Source of the DNA: UMGS1696 sp964634795
GTDB lineage: Bacteria; Bacillota; Clostridia; Oscillospirales; CAG-272
Assembly: GCA_964634795.1 (NCBI GenBank)
Contig: CAZWLL010000067.1
Location: 1 to 8,501 of the forward strand
Direction: 5' to 3'
Length of the DNA stretch: 8,501 bases
Position 1 is the stretch's first letter. Each line of letters opens with the position of its first letter. The notes below the pieces were generated by a model that was given only the letters and a program-made list of their open reading frames with translations, did not search any database and had not been told where the DNA came from. Of the stretch, positions 1 through 5,870 are shown one piece after another. The position numbers and the translations under genes are program-made.

Positions 1-11
1 TTGTTTAACCG

Positions 12-34
12 ATTTCCTTTTTTATTAAGGAAAT
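12..34 (-). terminator. Inverted repeat after the M23 peptidase gene, weak terminator candidate
   Basis: ATTTCCTT (12-19) and AAGGAAAT (27-34) form a perfect 8-bp stem with a 7-base loop, starting 10 bases past the stop codon of the M23 gene. On the minus strand the bases after the stem are CGGTTAAAC, which is not a U-tract. It is therefore a poor intrinsic terminator, and read-through into a gene beyond the left edge is possible. A processing or stability hairpin is the alternative. Confidence 0.3.
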
Positions 35-43
35 ACTGAGTAT

Positions 44-1231
44 TTACGGGAATACGAGATAGTTGCGGGGATTGACTACTGTTCCGTTTTCACGGACTTC
101 AAAGTGAAGATGATATCCGAATGTATTGCCCGTGAGTCCTACGTGTCCTATAATCTGTCCCGCGCTTACAGTGTCACCTGCCGATACCAATCTGTCCGAC
201 ATGTGAGCATATAACGTTGAAATACCGCCGCCATGGTCTATAAGAACGTAGTTTCCGTAGCTCCAGTGCATTTCACTCTTTAAGACAGTACCGCCGTTGG
301 CCGCAAATACATCAGTACCGTTTGCACATGCCAAATCTATTCCGAGATGGTAATCCTGTACGCCGTACAGGTCACGCCATCCCTGCTCCGATGATACATA
401 ATACGATGCGTTGGCATCAAGCGGCCATCCGACATCTCCGCCTATGTACACGGACTGACTCTTCTTCTGAAGCTCTGCCAGGTAATTTTCCAATTCGGAG
501 TTAAGCTGTTCCTCAAGCTCCTTGTTGTAATTATATGTTTCTATCCAGTCTGCCTCGTTTTCCTCAAGGTTTGACATATAATTCAATTTATCTTCATACG
601 CTGCTTGATTTTCCTGAATGGCATTTTCGTAATCTGCAACTCTCAGCTGCTGTATTTCCAGCTGATCGTCAAGAGCAACCTTATCGGCTTCAAGCGCTTC
701 CTTATTCGCTTTAAGCTCGGTAATTACATCTGCGTCATAATCGAAAACCGCGTTTACATAATCAAGCTTCGTCAGAAAATCAATAAGACTTTCAGAACCC
801 AGGAGAATTTCAATGTAATCCGAATTTTCATCCATATATACATCTACCATTCTCTGAAGAAAAGCGTTTTCCTGTTTTTCTATTTTGTTTTCTTTATCTT
901 CTATGTCTGCGTTTTTCTGACTAATCGACTTGTCAAGCTCATCCATCTGACCTTCAGCTAAGGTTTTCATCTGGTTGTTATACTCTATTACCTTGTCAAG
1001 CTCTGTAATTGTTGACCATGTATTACTTTTATCTGTTTGTATGCTTGCAAGCTCATCGAGTGCCTGATCTTTTTTTCTTTGGATGTCGGCTATCTGATCC
1101 TCATAAGACTGTACCGTTGCATCGGTAAGCTCACCGTCAGCCGCCACAGTTATTTGCGTGGGATAACATATACCGACAATTGCACTGCCGATTATAATCG
1201 CCGACATGATTTTCAGCTTAAATTTTTTCAT
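44..1231 (-). CDS. Secreted coiled-coil M23 peptidase, likely FtsEX-controlled murein hydrolase
   Basis: A predicted cell-wall endopeptidase of 395 residues. Residues 1-31 form a signal peptide (basic KKFKLK, hydrophobic core, cleavage near ITVAA/D). Residues about 38-265 are heptad-rich, Glu/Lys/Gln-rich coiled coil. Residues about 270-395 are a LytM/M23 domain. The zinc and catalytic residues are all visible: HxxxD at H295 and D299, H343 in LYAHMS, and HxH at H374 and H376. The fold order matches EnvC-type proteins, but EnvC of E. coli lacks the active-site residues, so this protein is probably a hydrolase itself. It follows ftsX by 31 bases on the same strand, with AAGG-CGGGATC before the ATG as a modest ribosome site. 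In other bacteria FtsEX gates EnvC, PcsB, RipC or CwlO; by analogy this protein would be the FtsX-bound effector that cuts peptide cross-links at septation or elongation. The exact bond cleaved cannot be read from sequence. Confidence 0.9.
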   Translation of the reverse strand: MKKFKLKIMSAIIIGSAIVGICYPTQITVAADGELTDATVQSYEDQIADIQRKKDQALDELASIQTDKSNTWSTITELDKVIEYNNQMKTLAEGQMDELDKSISQKNADIEDKENKIEKQENAFLQRMVDVYMDENSDYIEILLGSESLIDFLTKLDYVNAVFDYDADVITELKANKEALEADKVALDDQLEIQQLRVADYENAIQENQAAYEDKLNYMSNLEENEADWIETYNYNKELEEQLNSELENYLAELQKKSQSVYIGGDVGWPLDANASYYVSSEQGWRDLYGVQDYHLGIDLACANGTDVFAANGGTVLKSEMHWSYGNYVLIDHGGGISTLYAHMSDRLVSAGDTVSAGQIIGHVGLTGNTFGYHLHFEVRENGTVVNPRNYLVFP

Positions 1232-1262
1232 GATCCCGCCTTTTATATTTTATTGCCGAATA

Positions 1263-2141
1263 TTACTGTCTCAGATATTTATTCAATGAAAGTACTGAAC
1301 CGATTATACCGGTAACAATTCCGATTCCTATGAATCCCCAAAGTACTATATTGCTGATTTCGGAGAACTGCATTATTGTTATCATCTGAAGATCAGTCAT
1401 AACGAGTGTTTCTATGTAGGAATATATGTACCATTCGATAAAGTACGCGCAAATTGAAGCAACTAAACCGATAAATATACCTTCGAAAACAAACGGCAGT
1501 GAAATAAACCAGCCTGTCGCGCCTACATAACGCATAATGCTTATTTCGTTCCTTCTCGAGAAAACGGAAAGCTTAATCGTATTAATTATAATGAACACAC
1601 TGACAACGGCGAGAATAATAAGAAACCACACGAAAACAAGCATGATTCCGCTCTTGAAATTCTCCAGCGTAGCCGCGAGTTCAAAACGGTTATTTACTTT
1701 TGTTATACCTTCGATTTGTCTGAGCTGATAATCAAGCTCCGATACCTTATCGTTGTCTATATATGTAATGTCATATCTGTCGGGAAGCGGATTTACCTCA
1801 TCGGTTACATCGGAGTACACGTCGTATTTCGTCTTCATGTACTCGAGTCCCTCTTCCTTGGTAACACGCTCTATCTTCTCTATATTATCAAGCTTCGCTA
1901 TTTTGTCCCCTACCTCGACTATTTCCTCTTCGGTTAAGTCCTGGTCGCAAAATACTACGATTTCTTTCAAAACCCCGAATTGATCGAGATTAAGATTGAT
2001 TGTCTCGACAATAAGCGTAAAACCGCCTATAACCACAAGACAGCTCATGAGCACAGCTATGGACGCAAAGGTCATGACACCGTTTCGCCAAAGTCCGGAT
2101 AAAGCCTGTCCTATGAAGTAGAATATATTATACCTGCGCAT
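1263..2141 (-). CDS. ftsX: Cell division protein FtsX, permease-like subunit
   Basis: A 292-residue FtsX family membrane protein with the usual length and layout. There is a short basic cytoplasmic start and TM1 at about 22-45. An extracellular domain at about 46-165 follows, the region that binds the hydrolase partner in studied species. TM2 lies at about 166-188, TM3 at about 212-236 and TM4 at about 264-285. The segment RRNEISIMRYVGAT (196-209) between TM2 and TM3 is the conserved cytoplasmic loop of FtsX/MacB-type permeases that contacts the ATPase. It does not transport; it passes the FtsE ATPase cycle across the membrane to a murein hydrolase. The start overlaps the 3' end of ftsE by 14 bases, and GGAGGAA at 2148-2154, inside ftsE, sits 6 bases upstream of the ATG. 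Translation is therefore probably coupled. The M23 gene follows immediately. The call is secure from motif, topology and neighbours. Confidence 0.95.
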   Translation of the reverse strand: MRRYNIFYFIGQALSGLWRNGVMTFASIAVLMSCLVVIGGFTLIVETINLNLDQFGVLKEIVVFCDQDLTEEEIVEVGDKIAKLDNIEKIERVTKEEGLEYMKTKYDVYSDVTDEVNPLPDRYDITYIDNDKVSELDYQLRQIEGITKVNNRFELAATLENFKSGIMLVFVWFLIILAVVSVFIIINTIKLSVFSRRNEISIMRYVGATGWFISLPFVFEGIFIGLVASICAYFIEWYIYSYIETLVMTDLQMITIMQFSEISNIVLWGFIGIGIVTGIIGSVLSLNKYLRQ

Positions 2142-2814
2142 CGAACATTCCTCCGACTCTATCCTCGATTATAAGCCCGTCCTGAAGCATTACAACACGC
2201 TGTTTATAGTAATCAACAAGGTTCTTTTCATGCGTTACAACTATAACGGTTTTTCCCAGCTTATTTATCTTAACAAGAAGTGACATGATTTCAAGTGACA
2301 TTTTAGGGTCTATGTTTCCTGTCGGCTCATCCGCGATTATTACCTTCGGATTGTTGGCAAGAGCACGCGCAAGCGCGACTCTCTGCTGCTCACCTCCGGA
2401 AATCTCATTCGGGAACGAATCCTGTTTTCCGGCAAGATTTACGGTATTCAGTATTGCGGGAACACGTCTGGATATTTTCTTGCGCGGTGTTCCGACAACC
2501 TCCATAGCAAACGAAACATTTTCATATACCGTTTTTTTCGGGAATAATCTGAAATCCTGGAAAACAACACCCAGCTCTCTTCTGTAATACGGAACCTTGA
2601 AATCCGACATCTTGCTGAGGTCATATTCCCCGACGGTAAGCTTGCCCGAGCTGATTTTTTCCTCTCTGAGCAGCAGCTTCATAAGAGTCGTTTTACCGGC
2701 TCCGGAATGACCGACTATGAAAACAAACTCCCCGTCGTCTATGTGAAGATTGATTCCGCGTAAAGCCATTGTTCCGTTCGGATATGCTTTTTTTACGTTA
2801 ACAAAATCTATCAT
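2128..2814 (-). CDS. ftsE: Cell division ATP-binding protein FtsE
   Basis: A 228-residue ABC ATPase, the cytoplasmic motor of the FtsEX complex. Walker A is GHSGAGKTT at 35-43 (K41), the Q-loop glutamine is Q86 in VFQDF, the signature is SGGEQQR at 139-145, Walker B is VIIADE at 158-163 with catalytic E163, the D-loop lies near 166-170, and the switch histidine is H195 in VTHE. All catalytic parts are present. The combination with an overlapping ftsX separates it from the many similar LolD/MacB-type ATPases. The ATG at 2812-2814 is preceded by AAAGGAG (2825-2831) with a slightly long 10-base spacing. It is the first gene of ftsE-ftsX-M23 peptidase. Its leader is rich in inverted repeats, two of which compete around the ribosome site. 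FtsE ATP hydrolysis is expected to license the secreted hydrolase encoded two genes downstream. Confidence 0.96.
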   Translation of the reverse strand: MIDFVNVKKAYPNGTMALRGINLHIDDGEFVFIVGHSGAGKTTLMKLLLREEKISSGKLTVGEYDLSKMSDFKVPYYRRELGVVFQDFRLFPKKTVYENVSFAMEVVGTPRKKISRRVPAILNTVNLAGKQDSFPNEISGGEQQRVALARALANNPKVIIADEPTGNIDPKMSLEIMSLLVKINKLGKTVIVVTHEKNLVDYYKQRVVMLQDGLIIEDRVGGMFDAQV

Positions 2815-2820
2815 TAAATA

Positions 2821-2861
2821 GGGTCTCCTTTCACCCGGAGTATTTCGGCATAGCCATACTC
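2821..2861 (-). promoter_or_regulatory. ftsE ribosome site inside overlapping hairpins
   Basis: Reading the minus strand, GAGUAU (2861-2856) and AUACUC (2843-2838) form a 6-bp hairpin with an inner GGC/GCC. The next bases allow GGGU/ACCC (2836-2833 with 2824-2821), which puts AAAGGAG in an open 8-base loop. Alternatively CUCC (2840-2837) can pair with GGAG (2828-2825), which hides the ribosome site. CUCC shares bases with the first hairpin, so the pairings exclude each other. The pairings are seen in the sequence; a translational switch is inferred. Confidence 0.35.
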
Positions 2862-2890
2862 ATTGCACAAGCAAAGCACAGTAACTTTAA

Positions 2891-2945
2891 GACAATAAGT
2901 TAAATACGACGTTCTTTGTAGATACTTTACACTTATTGTGTGTAA
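2891..2945. repeat. Inverted repeats in the ftsE upstream region
   Basis: Two symmetric elements overlap. ACAATAAGT (2892-2900) and ACTTATTGT (2931-2939) are a perfect 9-bp inverted repeat 30 bases apart. TTACAC (2927-2932) and GTGTAA (2940-2945) are a 6-bp repeat with a 7-base spacer. They lie about 80-130 bases upstream of the ftsE start, where a promoter would be expected, and could be an operator. I could not find a convincing sigma-A promoter for ftsE here. Confidence 0.35.
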
Positions 2946-2976
2946 TTTCCATTAAAACAGCGTATTATAAATATTT

Positions 2977-3030
2977 AAGGCAATACCGCCCGCACAATCG
3001 AGTATTGCTTGTGTCGAACAGTGTTGCCTT
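2977..3030. other. Structured intergenic element between cdaR-like gene and ftsE
   Basis: AAGGCAATAC (2977-2986) pairs with GTGTTGCCTT (3021-3030), enclosing CACAA (2993-2997) with TTGTG (3009-3013). A competing perfect stem is GCAATAC (2980-2986) with GTATTGC (3002-3008). It begins 33 bases after the stop of the regulator gene, so the simplest reading is that gene's terminator. However, the minus-strand tail (UUAAAUAUUUAU) is only moderately U-rich. The long stem holds U-G and G-U wobbles if read as plus-strand RNA and A-C mismatches if read as minus-strand RNA, and the plus-strand tail UUUCGUAUUUUAUUU is somewhat more terminator-like. The strand is therefore left open. Confidence 0.4.
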
Positions 3031-3062
3031 TCGTATTTTATTTAGGCTTAATCTGTTATATC

Positions 3063-4148
3063 TTAATATTTAACAGGCTTTGTTGTGAGATATCTCTTTA
3101 CCATCAATGCTACCTTGAAGGTAATAGCGTGGTCGAATTCCCTGAGGTCAAGTCCGGTAAGCTTGCGAATCTTCTCGAGTCTGTAAACCAATGTGTTTCT
3201 GTGTACAAACAGCTTACGTGAGGTTTCGGAAACGTTAAGGTTGTTTTCGAAGAACGCCTGAATTGTCATGAGAGTTTCTCTGTCAAGTGAATCAAGAGAG
3301 CCGTTCTTGAATACTTCCTGCAGGAACATTTCGCAAAGTGTTGTCGGAAGCTGATAGATAAGTCTGCCAATACCGAGGTTCTCATAGCTGATAATGTTCT
3401 TTTCGGTATCGAATACCTTGCCTACTTCGAATGCAACCTGTGCTTCCTTATAGGAACGCGCGAGATCCTTGATGTTGTCAACTACGGTACCTATACCTAT
3501 AGAAACCTTTACATAGAACTCCGAATTGAGAGTATCGGCAATGTTCTTTGCAATCTTTTCGATTTCCTTAATATCGGTTCCGGGTTTTACCTCTTTAACG
3601 AGAACTATATCGGTCTCGCCTGTAGAGATTACGTAGTCTTTATTTTTATCCGGGAAAATATTCTGAACCATATCAAATGAAAGAACATCGGATTTCGAAT
3701 GGAATTTGATAAGGAATACAACACGAGATTCTTCCGCATTAAATCTAAGCTCTTTCGATTTAATGTAAATGTCACTCGGAAGAATATTGTCCAAAATGAT
3801 ATTTTTGATAAAGGAATTCTTATCGTACTTTTCATCGTACAAATTCTTTATATTTGACAATGAAACCGCCAAAATAGTAGCGATTTTTTCGGCGTACTTA
3901 TCCTCACCTTCAATAAAAACTATGTACTCCCATTTCGAACTTGTCCCTATCGGCTTGTATGTATAGCCGCCGGAGGTGATCGCATCGGAAGTATATGCAA
4001 GCTCATCGCGAACTCCCTGTCGCATTTCGCCTATCTTCACAAGCTCGCTGCAAGCTATTATCACACCGTTATCGTCGATAACGCCGATAATTCTGTCAAC
4101 GGCGTCCCTCATCTGATGAATTATTCCCTGAAATAAACGATTTGACAT
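3063..4148 (-). CDS. CdaR/PucR-family transcriptional regulator
   Basis: A 361-residue soluble regulator of the CdaR (sugar diacid regulator)/PucR type. The N-terminal part (about 1-110) resembles the ligand-sensing region of CdaR-like proteins. Residues about 135-275 fit the CdaR GGDEF-like domain, a degenerate fold that is not a cyclase, since no GGDEF motif is visible. The C-terminus (about 292-350) is a PucR-type helix-turn-helix; FFENNLNVSETSRKLFVHRN and the following TLVYRLEKI (299-327) is the characteristic DNA-binding part. ATG 4146-4148 has GGAAGGGG (4155-4162) six bases upstream. In E. coli CdaR controls glucarate/glycerate genes and PucR-like proteins control purine use. No such catabolic genes lie next to it here, so its target and ligand cannot be inferred. 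It is probably transcribed alone from 4188-4216, and lies between division genes and the rsmE unit without obvious functional link. Confidence 0.85.
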   Translation of the reverse strand: MSNRLFQGIIHQMRDAVDRIIGVIDDNGVIIACSELVKIGEMRQGVRDELAYTSDAITSGGYTYKPIGTSSKWEYIVFIEGEDKYAEKIATILAVSLSNIKNLYDEKYDKNSFIKNIILDNILPSDIYIKSKELRFNAEESRVVFLIKFHSKSDVLSFDMVQNIFPDKNKDYVISTGETDIVLVKEVKPGTDIKEIEKIAKNIADTLNSEFYVKVSIGIGTVVDNIKDLARSYKEAQVAFEVGKVFDTEKNIISYENLGIGRLIYQLPTTLCEMFLQEVFKNGSLDSLDRETLMTIQAFFENNLNVSETSRKLFVHRNTLVYRLEKIRKLTGLDLREFDHAITFKVALMVKRYLTTKPVKY

Positions 4149-4187
4149 ATGATGCCCCTTCCATAAGTATTATTTTATTATTCATTG

Positions 4188-4216
4188 TATATACTACACT
4201 ATATTTTACATCACAA
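4188..4216 (-). promoter_or_regulatory. Candidate promoter for the CdaR-like regulator
   Basis: On the minus strand TTGTGA (4216-4211) and TATATA (4193-4188) are separated by exactly 17 bases and lie about 40 bases upstream of the regulator's start. The -35 box matches four of six consensus positions and the surroundings are A/T-rich, so chance matches are easy here. Confidence 0.45.
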
Positions 4217-4361
4217 TTTGTATTTTTTCAATAGGAAAATAAGGATTTTTCATAGAAATTCGCTGTTTTTTTTGTTAATAATCGGCTTTTGTACCATTTC
4301 ATGTTCCGATTTCATCTATTCGGCATACTTTTTTGCCCGCACAGCGTATAATTATAACAAA
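4217..4361. other. A/T-rich gene-free stretch
   Basis: The gene-free stretch 4149-4490 holds, from left to right, the regulator promoter, this A/T-rich segment, a terminator and a folded RNA element. In this segment the only structure I see is AATCGG (4280-4285) with CCGATT (4306-4311), a 6-bp inverted repeat with a 20-base loop. TATAAT at 4347-4352 lacks a matching -35 box on the plus strand. Confidence 0.4.
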
Positions 4362-4394
4362 AGCCTGATATTCGTATGCATCGAATACCAGGCT
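4354..4394 (-). terminator. Intrinsic terminator of the rsmE / membrane protein unit
   Basis: On the minus strand AGCCUGGUAUUCG (4394-4382) pairs with CGAAUAUCAGGCU (4374-4362) over 13 bp around a 7-base loop, with one G-U pair at 4388/4368. The stem runs into UUUUGUU. The plus strand has an A-C mismatch at the same place and no U-tract, so the minus strand is the functional one. It lies about 100 bases past the stop of the membrane protein gene. Confidence 0.8.
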
Positions 4395-4480
4395 CACATA
4401 AGCCCAAAGAGCGGAGTATAAGCTTCAGCCTGATAGTGGTGACGACCGTCCCACCGTTTTTCAGGCTTAACAGTTGAAGC
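4362..4480 (-). ncRNA. Folded RNA element upstream of the terminator, unknown class
   Basis: On the minus strand: GCUUC (4480-4476), an 8-base bulge, AGCCUGA (4467-4461), an AAAAC bulge, GGUGG (4455-4451), GAC, tetraloop GGUC, GUC, bulged A, CCACU (4439-4435), A, UCAGGCU (4433-4427), GAAGC (4426-4422). This gives about 20 nested pairs. The G-U pair at 4455/4435 would be an A-C mismatch on the plus strand, as in the neighbouring terminator, so both stems point to a minus-strand transcript. The string UAUCAGGCU occurs in both hairpins, and GGGCU (4405-4401) can pair with AGCCU (4394-4390) against the terminator, so alternative folds exist. It could be a 3' UTR element of the membrane protein gene, a processed small RNA, or an attenuator ahead of the CdaR-like gene 210 bases further on. 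I do not recognise a known RNA family. Confidence 0.5.
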
Positions 4481-4490
4481 ATATTTTTAA

Positions 4491-4943
4491 TTATTTTTTA
4501 TACATCAAAATTGTATAGATATAGTAGACTGCGAAAAGAACACTCACAACAATTGTCATGGTATAGAAAAGATAAGGAGTGGTTCTGAATCTGTCATAAA
4601 GCATTGCCGTTACAAAAAGATAAAGCGCAACAGCCGTAATCATCATTGGAGTCATGAGCCATGCCGATGTATCAATCTTCTTAACAATAGTATAAACCAA
4701 AAATGCTATTGCCAAAACAAGCAGAACACCGAATACATACTTGAGCGGTGTATGAACATTGCAATGGAACTTATATTCACGCATAGCCTCACCACCCACA
4801 AAATCGAATAGTGATGAAACTACTATATCAACAAGAGCGATGATAAGGAGTCGAACAAATACTATTCTCGCTGCTTTTCCTTTTTTCATTGACATCATGT
4901 TGTTTTTTACACTGCTGATTTCTTTTGATTTAGCCATATCCAT
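4491..4943 (-). CDS. Four-helix membrane protein of unknown function
   Basis: A 150-residue integral membrane protein that I do not recognise. There is a polar basic N-terminus (1-26, with K20, K21, K23, R26), then TM helices at about 27-48, 68-87, 95-115 and 124-147, and a short KK tail. Positive charges before TM1, after TM2 (KK88-89) and at the end suggest both termini inside. The first external loop (49-67) contains H60, C61 and H64. No enzyme or transporter motif is visible. It lies 77 bases after rsmE on the same strand and is probably co-transcribed. Start choice is uncertain: ATG 4941-4943 and ATG 4935-4937 both lack a close ribosome site, while a strong AAAGGAG sits at 4980-4986, 36 bases upstream. 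An in-frame UAG prevents extension to the ATG next to that site. A coupled mini-ORF could explain this arrangement. Confidence 0.75.
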   Translation of the reverse strand: MDMAKSKEISSVKNNMMSMKKGKAARIVFVRLLIIALVDIVVSSLFDFVGGEAMREYKFHCNVHTPLKYVFGVLLVLAIAFLVYTIVKKIDTSAWLMTPMMITAVALYLFVTAMLYDRFRTTPYLFYTMTIVVSVLFAVYYIYTILMYKK

Positions 4944-4986
4944 TAAGCGGTAAGCCTATCCGAAATTCGGACAAGCCATCTCCTTT
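4930..4986 (-). promoter_or_regulatory. Possible upstream mini-ORF with strong ribosome site
   Basis: AAAGGAG (4980-4986) is followed after 5 bases by TTG at 4972-4974. That frame runs for 14 codons (LSEFRIGLPLNGYG) to TAA at 4930-4932. The stop overlaps the first codons of the membrane protein gene, which would allow translational coupling. Bases 4970-4958 also form a small UCCGA/UCGGA hairpin that could instead bring the ribosome site nearer to the ATG. Both readings are inference. Confidence 0.25.
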
Positions 4987-5020
4987 CAGATTATCATAAT
5001 TTCGCTGCGGGTTTACTTTA

Positions 5021-5770
5021 TCAAAGCTCGTATTTAAGTGACAAGCACGACAGCACGTACAATGACGCAGTCTCTGTCCTCAGAATTCTTTTTCCAAGTC
5101 CGGTCATCAGCATCCCGTTTTTTGCGGCAAGCTCCGCCTCTTCGGGTGCATATCCGCCTTCCGGGCCTATCATAATCGCGGCGGTTTCCGGTTTTAATGT
5201 ATTATCAAGATATTTCGATATGGGAGATGTTCCCTCTCCCTCATAACAGAACAACGGCAAATCGGTTTTCGATGCCTCAGCAGCGGCAGCCTTAAACATC
5301 ATAGGCTCGCATACAGTCGGAATCACAGCGCGTCCGCACTGCTTTGCCGCTTCCGCAGCGATTTTTTGCCATCTTTCCGTTTTCCTTTTGACATCCCCCG
5401 AATCGATTTTCACCATGCACCTCGATGTTATGACAGGAACAATTGCCGCCGCGCCAAGCTCAGTTGACTTCTGTAAAACAATATCGAATCTGTCACCTTT
5501 AACGAGAGCCTGATAAACTGTACACCGATAAGGCGGTTCATTGCATGACTTTACCGACGACAACACACGTACAACCACATTTTCGGCATCCGGGATATCA
5601 TATATTTCCGTTGTATAATCTATACCCGTATCATCGCACAAGGTAAGCTTCTCACCCGGACGCATTCTCAGTGAGCGGGTAATATGAAACGCATCCTCTC
5701 CGACAATCGTGATTTTCGTTTGTCCGTCATCTTCAATTACAGCGGCTTTTGATACAAAAAACCTCGGCAT
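5021..5770 (-). CDS. rsmE: 16S rRNA (uracil-1498-N3)-methyltransferase RsmE
   Basis: A 249-residue SPOUT-class RNA methyltransferase that uses S-adenosylmethionine to methylate U1498 of 16S rRNA in the 30S subunit. The N-terminal 70-75 residues (opening MPRFFV) form the PUA-like RNA-binding domain. The remainder is the alpha/beta-knot SPOUT domain with the two RsmE hallmarks that build the cofactor pocket: GPEGGYAPEE at 202-211 and LGKRILRTETA at 225-235. KGDRFDIVLQKSTELG in the middle part is also typical. Length is normal and no key residue is missing. ATG 5768-5770 has GAGG (5779-5782) eight bases upstream. Transcription should start from a perfect consensus promoter at 5830-5858, giving a leader of about 50 bases. 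In many bacteria rsmE follows prmA; here it leads its own unit and is followed by a four-helix membrane protein. Confidence 0.95.
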   Translation of the reverse strand: MPRFFVSKAAVIEDDGQTKITIVGEDAFHITRSLRMRPGEKLTLCDDTGIDYTTEIYDIPDAENVVVRVLSSVKSCNEPPYRCTVYQALVKGDRFDIVLQKSTELGAAAIVPVITSRCMVKIDSGDVKRKTERWQKIAAEAAKQCGRAVIPTVCEPMMFKAAAAEASKTDLPLFCYEGEGTSPISKYLDNTLKPETAAIMIGPEGGYAPEEAELAAKNGMLMTGLGKRILRTETASLYVLSCLSLKYEL

Positions 5771-5796
5771 ATCATAATCCTCACGAAAATCAATAC

Positions 5797-5825
5797 TGGT
5801 ATAAGGTATACATATTGTGATACCA
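5797..5825. repeat. Small inverted repeat at the rsmE transcript start
   Basis: TGGTAT (5797-5802) and ATACCA (5820-5825) are inverted, and GGTAT (5805-5809) can alternatively pair with ATACC (5820-5824). The element lies directly at and after the expected start of the rsmE transcript. It may be an operator or a 5' end hairpin; the stems are short. Confidence 0.25.
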
Positions 5826-5829
5826 TATT

Positions 5830-5858
5830 ATTATACCGCATAAATTCCGTTTTGTCAA
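5830..5858 (-). promoter_or_regulatory. Consensus sigma-A promoter of rsmE
   Basis: On the minus strand TTGACA (5858-5853), a 17-base spacer and TATAAT (5835-5830) match the consensus at all twelve positions. The start of transcription is expected near 5823, about 50 bases before the rsmE ATG. Confidence 0.9.
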
Positions 5859-5870
5859 ACATTATTTTAC

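Noticed and set aside
605..961. Plus-strand open frame of 118 codons inside the M23 gene
   Set aside because: Antisense to the coiled-coil region; the Phe/Ile-rich translation is the expected shadow of Glu/Lys-rich codons.
4343..4358. Plus-strand promoter around TATAAT at 4347-4352 driving the folded RNA
   Set aside because: No -35 box at 16-18 bases, and the wobble pattern of both hairpins supports the opposite strand; the A/T run is the terminator's U-tract read backwards.
4185..4421. Plus-strand open frame of 78 codons with a lipobox-like LLIIGFCTISC stretch
   Set aside because: It starts at TTG without a ribosome site, overlaps the candidate promoter of the regulator and the terminator hairpin, and its hydrophobic content follows from A/T richness.
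4421..4480. T-box, 6S RNA, SRP RNA or tmRNA identity for the folded element
   Set aside because: The hallmark sequences of these RNAs (T-box antiterminator core, SRP GGAAG tetraloop region, tmRNA tRNA-like ends, 6S length and central bubble) are absent.
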